Assembly (NCBI RefSeq): GCF_025698545.1
Contig: NC_068566.1
Span: forward strand, 29,676,444-29,740,443
Length of the DNA: 64,000 bases
Source of the DNA: Gossypium raimondii
Taxonomy: Eukaryota > Streptophyta > Magnoliopsida > Malvales > Malvaceae
Direction of reading: 5' to 3'
Below, piece after piece: positions 23,455-35,008 of this stretch. The notes beneath the pieces are model-generated. The model searched no databases, was not told the origin of the DNA, and worked only from the letters and a program-made list of their open reading frames with translations. A program made the position numbers and the translations under genes. Numbering within the stretch: position 1 is the stretch's first letter; every line of letters starts with the position of its first letter.

Positions 23455-23945
23455 AAGGTAAAGAGCTGCAACCTCCAAAGCAGTTAGCGAGAGCAAAGCT
23501 CACAACTGTCATATTAAGGCTCGCAGGCAGTAACCTCTAAAACAGTTAGCGAAAGCAAAGCTCCCAGTTGTCATGTTAAAGTTCGTAGGCAAAGAACTAC
23601 AACCTCCAAAACTGTTAGTGAGAGCAAAGCTCCCAACTGTCATATTAATGTTCGCAGGCGAAGAGCTGTAACCTCCAAAAAAATTAGCGAGAGTAAAGCT
23701 CTCAGCTGTCATATTAAAGTTCGCAAGTGAAGAGCTGCAACCTCCAAAATAGTTAGCGACAATAAAGCTCCCAATTGTAATATTAAGGTTCACAGGTGAA
23801 GAGCCACAACCTCCATAAAAATTAACGAGAGCAAAGCTCCCAACTATCATAATAAGGTTTACAGGTGAAGAATCGCAACCTCCAAAACAGTTAGTAAGAG
23901 CAAAACTCCCAGTTGTCATATTAAGGTTTGCAGATGAAAAACCAG
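23455..23945 (+). repeat. 69-bp tandem repeat array in the Tat 3' region
   Basis: About seven diverged units share 'aacctccaaaacagttagcg', 'agcaaagctcccaactgtca' and 'tattaaggttcgcagg'. Phase measured between matching sites at 23650, 23719 and 23788 is 69 bp. Because 69 is a multiple of three, the minus strand stays open at 23919-23509 as about six 23-residue units (SFALTNCFGGC type). Tandem arrays downstream of integrase are a known trait of Tat/Ogre elements. Confidence 0.9.
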
Positions 23946-25400
23946 AACCTCCAAGATAATTAATGAGAGAAAAAATCTCAATTTGTTATCTTTCAAAATT
24001 ATGAAACAGCTCCCAGATAAACATTCTCAGTTTGTTCCCTTTCAAAACTTTCTTAAGTATGGAACAACTCGCGAATTCTCATCTGCAGCTTGTTATCTTT
24101 CAAAATTTTCACAAAGTATAAAATAGCTCGTGGATTAACACCCCCAGCTGTGTTACTTTTCAAAATTTTCGTTAAAGATCGTAGCTAATTATCCTCAAAT
24201 ACCGACATAGTTGTGCAATAAAAATGATTAAATTTGCAAAGGAACAAAAGCAACAACTACAAAATTAAACATATTCTCATTGGAAAATAAAGAACAAAGT
24301 ATAGAATATTAAAAAAACTAAGGCATGCTATCCTTATCTACACATTGGTCCACATCATCAGAAGGAGCAACGTCATTGTTCGCAGTAGAAGGGGCCACAT
24401 CCTCGTTCGTAGCTGGATCCTCCTCTTTATAAAAATATAGATAGCTCCTCCATGCAGACATGAAGGAGTCCCACGCAGTACCCAATGGACATAACATATC
24501 GAATCCTAGCGAGCTCATATCCACCCCTTCAAGAGCATCAATATCCACTTTGCAAACATTAAAGGGACTACCAACGACCTAGGCGTGGAGCAGATTGTTC
24601 ATCTTCAGCTTGGAAATAGAACTTAAAACATTCTCAACTGTCTTTTTTTAAAATCCTCAAAGACTCGAAGTTGTTCCTTAATTGTGCCAGCTACTTGACC
24701 TTAACACTCTCGGATAATCCTATCCGTTTCAGTTGTGTGCACTTCTATAAGCTACTTGACCTTAACACTCTCAGATAATCCTTTCCCTTTGAATGGCCAC
24801 CTCATGCTCTAAGCCCTCCGCTTTAGTCTCCACAATGGCCAGACACTCCGTGAGATCTTCATTTTGCTTAATGATGACCTTATTCACCTCCATCATCTTA
24901 CGCTGCTACTCACGAATTCTTGCTACCTTTGCCTTAGTATCCGTGAGCTCCCTCTGATGGGCCTTCTCATATCTTAATCCAACCATATTGGCCTTAGAAA
25001 GCAAAAATCACAGAGAGGAACACAGGTTTGATGCTGAAAGTAGTTGTGCACTGCTTGGTATAACAGCTTATGGCACGGAAGCTTGTCATTCGAAGGCTAT
25101 GAAATCAGGGTTATAAAGGTACACTTATGCAATAAAGTTCCCAAACCAAGGAAACGAACCTCCATTACCCTCAATCAGTGTTTCTCTAACAATGGGTACA
25201 TGAGTAAAAACATGAGTTGCAAGTGGAGAGTATCCTCAGCAACGGTGATCGGCAAACTAGCAAGGGCAGTAGAAGATGGTAAGTTCGTTGATAGAAAACT
25301 GGAAGGACTCGATGCTCCAACAACAACCCTAACAGGATTGGCTCTTTTTTTACTGCGATGCTCCAACTATACGCTGTTGTAAACTTGAAACTATATAGGG
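23946..25400 (-). other. Tat 3' region with antisense coiled-coil-like relic
   Basis: On the minus strand, about 25010-24670 reads as a Glu/Lys-rich coiled coil (REQQRKMMEVNKVIIKQNED). At 24548-24318 there is a 76-residue open stretch rich in Asp/Ala (FMSAWRSYLYFYKEEDPAT). Stops separate them. Tat-lineage elements can carry an extra ORF 3' of integrase; this could be its relic, but I cannot identify a domain. A repeated 'cttgaccttaacactctc' occurs twice, at about 24693 and 24753. Confidence 0.45.
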
Positions 25401-26563
25401 TTTTTCTATATATTTTTATCACCTTTTTACTTAATAAATGTGTTTATCTTGAGTAATTATTATTGAAATAAGTGAATTTTACTTAATTAGTAATTTTAGA
25501 CATGAATTTAGAAAGTATGTGAAATTATGCTTAGTTACATAATTTTCACGCATATTTTATATTAATTCATGTTAATTTATTAATGTATGTGTTTTTCACT
25601 ATGTAGGAGGTCCATTGGAGACATGATTTAGATAAATAAAACATGGAACTGTACAATTTATCCATGTGGATGGCAAGACCATGCAATTGGGGCATGAGGT
25701 TGACTACTTTATCCAATACAGAAGGTGATGAAAGATGGACATGTCTACTAAAGTTTTGGACTGAAAAACCATCCCAAAAGGGAACTAATAGCCCAAATTT
25801 GGCACTTAAAGGTGGCTGCCCAAAATATGTTTAGGGATAATTAATTGAAGGTCCTTACAGTTGGAAAATAATTAGAATTCAGCCCAACAACTTCTCTATT
25901 GAAACTGTCCACTCTATAGCTATTCTTAGCTTGAATTTGAAATTCAAATTGAGAAGACTTGGTCATCCCTTATTCCTTGAAGCATAGCTGGCCACATGAG
26001 AGAGGGAAGGAAGGAAATTAAACCTATTTTTAGTAAACTCAAACCCTTACCTTCACCTATAAATACCTTGCCATCCCTTCATTCATCCATCATCCCTCAC
26101 AATTCATTTCTCTTCTTTCATTAGCATTTTTCCACATTCTATTTCCCTTTTCCTTCCCCTTGCATAGTTGCCCATCTTCTTCCCATCCTTTAGCCACAAA
26201 AGCTGTGTCAAAAGCATTCTTTGGCTAGTTACATTAGGAATTCCTTAGCAAAATAAGCATTGAGCAAAACGGATGAGCATATCAGTTAGAATAGATCCGA
26301 AAGGCTACTGAATTGAATCAGTCAGAATAGATCCAAGAGGCTACTGAATTGAATAGAGCTTGCTCTTTCCTTTTGTTATTTATTTTAATTATGTTTGCTT
26401 TGAGTTTATTGTTTTTGATATCAATAATGATATTTTAAATCCTATTTGCTAGGATGGTTATGTCAATTCAATAAGATCTATTTTATTCATGTTTAACATG
26501 TTTAGGCCTCAGCCAATCATGCTTTCAATTAATATCAAGATGCATTTCATTCATACGTGATTA

Positions 26564-29500
26564 TGTAACAGCCTGAATTTGGGGCTAGTCGGAATAGTGG
26601 TTTTGGGACCACAAATTTGATGAGAAAAAAATTATTTTCATTATATTTTTATGGTCTACAACTTCACAAAATCATTTCTTGAAAATTTCGTTCGAAAATT
26701 TTGACGTTTGGGCACTAAATTTAGTCAAAAGGACTAAATTGTAAAAAGTACAAAAGTTGAGTTCTATATGTTAGAGGTGTCCAATTGTTATAAAATTTTA
26801 AATTGGAGTTCTTTATATGGTAATTAGACCATTGGTTAAGTAGTTGGACAAAAATGGGTATGGTTGGGCATGTTTCCAAAGTTTTTCATTAAGGGCATTT
26901 TGGTCATTTAGTTATTAAAATGAATTAAAAACAAAATTAAAAGCCAATTTTTGTCCATCTTCAATGCCTAGGCCGAAAATTGTATGGAGAAACCATGTCT
27001 AGGGTTTTTCAAGCTTCCAAGCTCGATTGTAAGTCCGTTCTATCCCCGTTTTTAATGATTTTTACGTTTTTGAAATCCTCGTAACTTGATTTACCTATTT
27101 TTACCATTTTTTTGAACTAGGGTTTGTGTTTAAAAATTTACCCATGAATGATATGCATGTATTTTGATGTTTTATGGAAGAATATGAATGTTTGGAGTGT
27201 GGTAAACGATTTGTACTAAGTAATTTTCGATGAAAATGCCTAAAAGGATTAATTTGTAAAAGTTATAAAATATGTCACAAGTGTGTGAATAAGTGAGTAT
27301 TGTGGACTGCTATAGTTATGAAAATGGTTCAGCTAGGCTTAAAATGCAAGGAAATTGAATAAAAAAATTTTTACGAGCCTAGGGGCAAAATCATAATTTT
27401 GTGAAACTTTAGGGGTAAAAACATAATTTTTCCAAAGTATGATTTTTGGACTGGAATGAATAGTGCGAATGTTATATAAGTTAAATGTATGGTTATAAAT
27501 CAAGAAAGACGAGAAATTAAAATTGATCGATAAAAAGAAAAGTGAGAAAAAGTGAAAAATTCTCGAATGAACGTTTGGAATAAAAAAGGATACGAATGAA
27601 GTGACAGAAATGATCACATGTGTGGCACAGATTTTGTGTAGGCCACTATGTAAAAGTGAAAGTGATGGTCATGTGTGTAGTACTATGTGCAGGCTGCTAC
27701 GTGTACCGGAATGATAAGTCGCATGTGTAGTACTATGTGCAGGCTACTATGCGTACTGGATAGTTTCGATCACGTGTGTAGTACTATATGCAGGCTACTA
27801 CGTATATCGGATGGTAATTGTTACATGTGTAGTACTATGTACAGGCTACTATGTGAACCGAACATCATTGATTAGTAAGGTGGTTGCTATGTGCTGATTC
27901 CATCGGACATCATTGATTAATAAGGTGGTTGCTATGTGCTGAATCCACCAAGTATCTGTTATTATTATGAAGTGTTCATCGGGAAATTGACTAAGTGTAA
28001 TTGAATAATGAATATAGGTGTGGAATTTAATTGAATATCGACTTAGAAATGGAAAAGTAAATTTTAAATTGAATTGTGATTGAAAGTGAAAAAGTGAAAT
28101 GATGAAAGAGTACATTTAGCAATAAAACAATTTAGACAGCAACAGTTGTATGACTTTGAAAAATCACCAAAATGGTGGAGAGTTAATTAGAGACAGGATA
28201 ATATATGAAATTGAAGTTGGATGAGTCTATTTTCACATAAAAGAAACAGAGCAAGAAAAAGAGTTATATATTTTGAGATATATGAAGTTTAGTTAGACAG
28301 AGTCAGAATGAGTTTGGAATCCCCTGTTCTGACTTTGGAAAATTGTCAAAAATTTTACAAAAATAATTATGGGATAAAATTTATATTTTTAGAATCACAG
28401 TGAATCTATTTTCAAGGGAAACAAACAGAAACAATATCCAAATTCTGTACAATGAGATAATTAATTTTTAGTGAAGAGAGGTGATAACTGTCGGGCAGTG
28501 AAATAGGGGAAACTTTAAATAATAAACTGTACTATTTGGCTAAACCAAAAATTCTAAAAATTTTATGGTAAAAATATATGTGAATTTAGTTTTGGGGAAA
28601 ATTTTTAGATCTTAATTTGGAGTTCTGTAGCCGGGTAAAAATAATTTAGTGACTCTAACTCGAATAGACAGCTTTGAATATACATGTGAGTGAATAGTTA
28701 AATTGTAGTTAATGTTGTTTAAGTGTGTTATACACATTAAGGATGTGGAATGGAGAGGAGGAGGAGGAAAACTGGAAGAACATATGAATGATTGGTGTAT
28801 AATTGGCCATATGCTCCATTATAATCGATAAACGATTGAAAAGAAATGATATTTATAATTGTGCATTATTAGTTATAGTTAAGTTCATGTGAGAAAATAA
28901 AGTTTTATAGTATGTGTATGTGGTATACTTGGTATATGATTTGGTATGTAGCAATGTCTGAAATGGTTTATGAATTAAATTATGTTGATAAGTTTGATAC
29001 ATAAATAAATGTGGTGCTTATCCATGCTTATAATGCTTATACTATATGTTTATTTGGCTAGCATGTTTGGTGTGTATGCTTAAGCTTTGGCCAAGTTGTG
29101 GCTGGATTACGCCTCATTAAATTTATAAAATTATGCATTGAGATGGTAAATGTATAGATGAAAATATGCTTGTGATCATAAAAGGGTGGTAAGGTTTAAA
29201 GTTTGTAATCTTTTTTAAAATGGTTTATCATGTGGTTAGTCTTCAAAAAGACTAGCTTGCGACTATGGTTTAGTGTAATGTTTATATATTGTGTGATATG
29301 CATAGGAAACGGGAGTGGAAAGGAAATGAAATACTAGGTTCATGCTTGAAGTGTAAAATGATGCAAAAAGGGGACGTTAAGTTAAACGATAAATATGTAT
29401 TAGTATTGAACTTAATGAAATTGAATTGTACGTGAATTAAATGGAAATTGCAAATGATATGATTTGAATTAAATGAATTATTGTGGTATTGCAATGTATA

Positions 29501-29842
29501 TTGGATTGAGAAATTGAATTGAATCGTGAGCATGAGAATCATGAACTAAATGAAATGGAAATGAAGTATTGAATTGCATGAGTATGCATTGGGTCTCAGA
29601 AACCCTATTTGTTACAAATATAGTATTTTGAAGTTATAACGTGAAGATTTATAAAGGCATGTTAAAAATTTGTAGATTTTAAATTTTAATGAAATTTTAT
29701 AACTCAGTTTAAAATGTTTATAAGTGTATGTGTTCTGGTAATGCCTCGTACCCTATTTCAGCGTCGAATACTGGTAAGGGGTGTTATAATGTGACATCGC
29801 CAGATTCGGTCATAACGTTTAGACCAAATTTGTGGTGTTACA
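26564..29842 (+). mobile_element. Solo LTR 1 (3.28 kb, Ty3 chromovirus type)
   Basis: Starts TGTAACAGCCTGAATTTGGG and ends GTGGTGTTACA. It is flanked by a perfect 5-bp duplication GATTA (26559-26563 and 29843-29847). There is no internal coding region, so it is a solo LTR left by LTR-LTR recombination. It sits inside the Athila 5' LTR. Parts (about 28400-28580) are clearly homologous to solo LTR 2 (about 32815-33000). Confidence 0.92.
27610..27960 (+). repeat. ~58-bp subrepeats within solo LTR 1
   Basis: About five diverged units of 'atgtgtagtactatgtgcag' followed by 'gctactatg' recur from 27610 to 27860. Two copies of 'catcattgattaataaggtg' plus 'gttgctatgtgctga' follow at about 27863-27945. 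Confidence 0.8.
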
Positions 29843-30615
29843 GATTAGGTGCTCTCATATTAGCTAAGCGATCCAAACTAGACGATGGCTAGTAAACACA
29901 TAATTGACAAGTGTAATGCTCAATTTAGATCCTTAAACCCGACTAAGTTGAGGTTCGTAATATCTTTAGTTAGATCTATTATCTTGCATGGTTTTTAGGT
30001 TTATGTAATTAAACAGTTGCAATCGTAAATGTCCCTGTGACCTTACTTAAATGCTAAGAAACACTTAGTTAGTATGATCAGTAAAATGCATATTTAACTA
30101 AGTAAAAGACTCCAAAAGGACTTAATTTGGTTTCCAAACTCATGAAAGATTGAGTTGCCACGGAAGTATTTCCGAACATTGCTAAGCATGATAAAGTAAA
30201 TTAAATTGATTAATATAATTATCCTAGTTCATTTAATGTTGATTTTTTTTTGCTAAAGTCATTCATTCATACATTTAGGAAAATTGCATCTAGATTAAAA
30301 TTGCATTAGAGATCACTCTTTGCATTCAATTAAATTTAATTATCACTATCCAAATTTATTGAGCTTTTATATCAAGTTGTTAATTATAATTTTGCACTTA
30401 ATTGATTAAGCTTATACAGCCCCTGTGGAGAAGATAACTCGTTTTTACTTACTTATTACTTCAACTACTACGTACACTTGTGTAAACTGCGTTACATGTT
30501 TTTAGTGCCGTTGCCTTAATTAATTTTTTGAAATTATTTTTACAATTTGGTTTTTATTTTTATTTGATTTTTAAAATTAATAATTTATTCTTTATTCTTT
30601 ATATTCAGGTATTTT

Positions 30616-31529
30616 ATGAGCATAGATCAAATCATTGATGTATTACCTGTGGACCCTGAAATCGAGCGAGCTTTTAGACAAAGAAAATGTGAGAGATCTA
30701 CTCAAAGACAAGCCAAGATGGACCTTGGAAATCAAAATGATGGACAAGGTAATGGAGTTAATCATACGCACAACCCAATCCTTCAATGAGTTAAATCCGG
30801 GAATTAAAAGGTCGGATAACGAGGCACCCCAATTCGAATTCAAAACAGCAATGTTTCAAATGTTCCAAATGGTGGGCCAGTTTAGTGGTATGCCCACGGA
30901 AGATCCACACTTAAACCTTTAATTATTCATGGAGGTAAGTGATTCATTCAAGATAGCTGGTGTGACTGGAAACGCACCGAGGTTAAAATTGTTTTCGTAC
31001 TCATTGCGAGATCGAGCACGAGCATGACTGAATTCATTTCCACCAAGTTCAATATCTACTTGGTAAGAATTAGTAGAAAGTTTTTGGTAAAATATTTTTC
31101 ACCAAGTAAGAACACAAAGTTTCGTAATGAGATAACAACTTTCCAACAATTGGATGACGAATCTGCATACGAGGCGTGGGAAAGATTCAAGAAATTACTT
31201 CGTAAGTGTCCTCGTCGTGGGATTTCTCATTGTATCCAGTTGGAGATGTTTTATAATGATCTCAATGCACATAAAAGATTAATGGTAAATGCTTCTGCGA
31301 ATGGTGCAATTTTGTCTAAGTCTTATAACGAGGCTTATGAGATCTTCAAGAGGATTCCAAGCAACAATTACCAATGGCCGACAAATCGAGTAGTTTCAGG
31401 AAGACTTGTAGCTGGAGTGCATGAAGTGGACGCACTAACCTCACTCTCTGCTCAAATATATTTTATTTCTTCTATGTTAAAACAGTTTACCACTAATGGT
31501 TTGAATAATTTTGCAGCTCAATCACCAAG
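30616..31529 (+). pseudogene. Athila gag, N-terminal part
   Basis: From the ATG at 30616 (MSIDQIIDVLPVDPE) the frame is soon broken. The gag core is open at 31024-31529: VKYFSPSKNTKFRNEITTFQ, DESAYEAWERFKKLLRKCPR, NNYQWPTNR. It is cut by solo LTR 2 at 31530 and resumes at 35009 with a cysteine-containing remnant. The match to Athila gag is by family wording; several stops and a frameshift make it inactive. Confidence 0.85.
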
Positions 31530-34500
31530 TGTAATACCCCAAAAAAAATTTACAGTAAGATATTATCTTTGATGTAATAAAATAAGGAAATAAAGCGACA
31601 AAAAGGAGAAATTTTGGAGTTATGTCAACATTGGGAAGTATATTATGACATATTAGTTCAAGAAAGGATTAAATTGCAAAAGTGAGAAAAGTATTGTTGC
31701 CCAAGAGTAAATACTCAAAATTTAAGGGGTTAAAGTGTAAATATGAAAAGTTGAAGGACCAATGGTGTAAATATTTTAAGGGTCGAATGATCTAGAAACT
31801 AAGGAAAAGGGATGGATTAGGACCAAATTGAAAAAGGTAAAGAATTTTGAGGGACTAAATCAGAATTTTATCAAATTAAGTGATGACTCAAGGATGGAAT
31901 TTTAAAAGATCATAAAAGGGTAAAATGGTCAATTAGAAGAGAGAGAAATCTAGAAGATAATGATGATATTGGAGATATTTTAGATTAATTAAATAAATAT
32001 TAGTTTATTAATATTTTAATTTGATTTTAAATGATATTTTATTATTTTATTATTATTTTATTTAGTATATATATAAGAAAAGGAAGATGAATAATCATCC
32101 AACCCACCATTTTTCCCATGCACCAACATGAGAAAAAGAGAGAAAGAAAGAAAGTTTTTCTTTCTTTACAATTTGGTCCTTCCACGAAAAATTCACCATT
32201 TTCATCTAGAAATCAAAAGAATTTCCATATCCATCAAGAGAGAAAGATCACAAGGAGACTATGGGGAGCTAGAATATCAAGTTAGATTCAAGAAATAGAA
32301 GCTAGAGAAGAGAGAAAATCAAGTTAAAGATTGAAATCAATATGACAAGGTAAGAACATCAAGATTTTAATATATTTTTAAGTTTGATACTATTGAAAAA
32401 GTATGGAAATGATGTTAATGTAAAGTTTTCAGTATATATGGTCCTATGTTCTTGATATGTTAGTGAAGAGAAAATAAGAGAAAGTGATTAGAAATAGTGT
32501 AGAGAAAGAAAATAAGGGTGTTATAAACATGGTAATAAACATCTTGCACTAAAACAGCTTTTGGATAGCAATAGCAGGCTAAATTTGAAAACTCACCATA
32601 AATTATGGAAATTGAATTATAGGATGAAAAAAATATAGTTTCTCATAGAAGAAACGTTGTAAGTTATGGAATTTTAAATCATGAGATATAATAAATTTTG
32701 TGACACAAGGTCAGAATGAATTCAGGTTCCCCTGTTCTGAATTTGGAAAATCATAAAAAATTGAATAAAAATAATTAGAGGCTTAAATTTATATGTGTAA
32801 AATCCTGAATTCTTCTATTTTCAATAGAAACAAACGGGAACATCATCCAAATTTTGTACAAAGAGATAATTAATTTTTAGTGAAGAGAGGTTGGAACTTT
32901 CAAATAGTGAAACAGGGGGAAACTTTAAAGAATAAACTGTACTTATTGGCTAAACGAAAAATTTTCAAAATTTTATGGTAATAAGATATGTGAGTCTAGT
33001 TTTAGATAAAATTTGCGGATCTCAATTCGAAGTTTTGTATCTTAAGATATAATAAATTTGTGACTATGATTCAAGTGAACAACTTGTTATGAGTAAACAA
33101 GTAAATAGTGATATTATGTATATATCAAGGATGTGGAATGGAGTGGAGGAGGTGGAAAATATATGTGAATATTCAACTAATATGAATTTATTTTAAAATA
33201 GCTAATTTACATGTTTTAGGTTCAGGGACTAAATTGAATAAAAGTAAAATTTTAAGGGTAATTTTGTAAAAATGTCAAAAATGACCAAATTGCATGAAAT
33301 GAATTGTTTTATTATTTAAATTAATAAATTGAATGAAATATTAATTTAGATCAAGATTGGGTGGAAATTCGAGGAAAATGGAAAATTTCCAAAATGTCTC
33401 TGAATTTTTGTATTTCTGCAATTTAGCCCGATAAGTTCGTGTACCTTGAATTATATTCTTAAATGCTTGAAATGTATGTTATTGATGTGAATATGATTTG
33501 AATGTTCATTGTATGAAAATTGATGAAACATTGATATATTTCATAAAAAGGGGAAGAAATCTGGGTTGAATGGAAGGAAAATTTGATGATTGACGGTAAA
33601 AAGGATCTAGCACGAACGGGTGATCCTATCCTGATATAGCCCTCCCGAAAAATATGTGGAAAATGGATTTATTCCAGATAGGTAATCCGAATTAGGGTCT
33701 GAATTTAGCTTGGAATGGTAATTCAGATCCAAGCTCATTAGAGTAATTGTCATTGCAGGGGATTTAGCCTGGATTGGTAATCCCGACAATACTCTATGAG
33801 TTTATATTATAGGGGATTTAGCCTGGACTGGTAATCCCGCTGTAAGGATGAGGTTCGCAGGAGTGTGCTCTCTTAAATGGAAATGTACGCACATGAATAT
33901 GAATTGACGGACCCGGATTTAATAAAGGTAATAGAAAGATAACATGAAATATATTATCGAATTTAATTCCCAGTTTGGATTGAACGTGGGATTGAGTACA
34001 ACCGTTCTGTGCCAAAGGATGAATTGACGGATAAGACCATAACTGGGCTATGGCATTACAAATGTAAAGGATGAATTGACGGTAAATTACCCAAGTAAAC
34101 CGAGGTTCAGCATTTGTTGCGGGCTTTCGTGTTTACTATCTGTTTAGCTCTCATGAGCTTAAGTTCAGCCTTTGGGCTTCTGAAAACGATGTACTCATAT
34201 CTGTAAGTTGTTCTTCGAAAGGTAAAATATTGGGAGTTGTCTTGAATGGTAATATAATTATTTATATGATGCATTGAATTGGTAAGTATTTAAGTGAAAA
34301 TATGCTACTGCTCATGAAAAAGTATTAAGGTTTAAATTAAGCAATTTTCTTATGAAAGGACTTATCATGTGATCAGTTCGGGAAAGGCTTTGGGTAAATG
34401 CACTAGCTTGTGACCATGGTTGAATGATATGTTTATAACTTGTGTGACATGCATATGGAACAAGCGTGGAAAGTAAAAAAATGCAAATGAAAATAAAGAA

Positions 34501-35003
34501 ATTATCAAGAGTTAAGTTCATATAAAATCCAACTAAGCTTGGGATAATATGTTTAAGTGATACTGTGGATTTATTCACCTCGTAAGTTGATGAATATAGC
34601 TTTATGGGTATTGTGGTATCAATATTGGGTTATACTTGATATGTATAGATTTCATATTTTAAAAGAACTAATATGATTAAAGACTACACGAGCTTACTAA
34701 GCATTCATTGCTTACATATTTTTTTATTTACCCTACAGATTATCGGAAGCTCGATTGGGTTGGAAACTTTTCGGAGATATATCACACTATCTATTGGTTT
34801 TATCGGTAATTTTGGATGATTTGATTCTAGTTATAATGACATGTATAAGTTAATTTAGCCAACGTTGGCTCATTAATATTTTGATTTTGGTTGGTTTCAA
34901 ATATGAATGCTAGATGAAATGAAATGTCTGAAAATTAATTTGTAAATTTTGATAATGATCCGTAACCCTGTTTTGGCGATAGATTCGGGTGAGGGGTGTT
35001 ACA
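31530..35003 (+). mobile_element. Solo LTR 2 (3.47 kb, Ty3 chromovirus type)
   Basis: Starts TGTAATACCCC and ends GAGGGGTGTTACA. It is flanked by a perfect 5-bp duplication CCAAG (31525-31529 and 35004-35008) and interrupts Athila gag. It has no coding region. Internal subrepeats include 'ggggatttagcctgga' twice, ~59 bp apart (about 33758 and 33817), and 'gatgaattgacgg' several times at 33900-34082. Confidence 0.92.
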
Positions 35004-35008
35004 CCAAG

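Noticed and set aside
23509..23919. Antisense repeat protein as a real gene
   Set aside because: It is fully explained by a 69-bp tandem repeat in a retrotransposon 3' region; no start context or conserved domain.
23455..23945. CRISPR-like array
   Set aside because: Units are contiguous 69-bp tandem repeats without unique spacers, in a plant genome.
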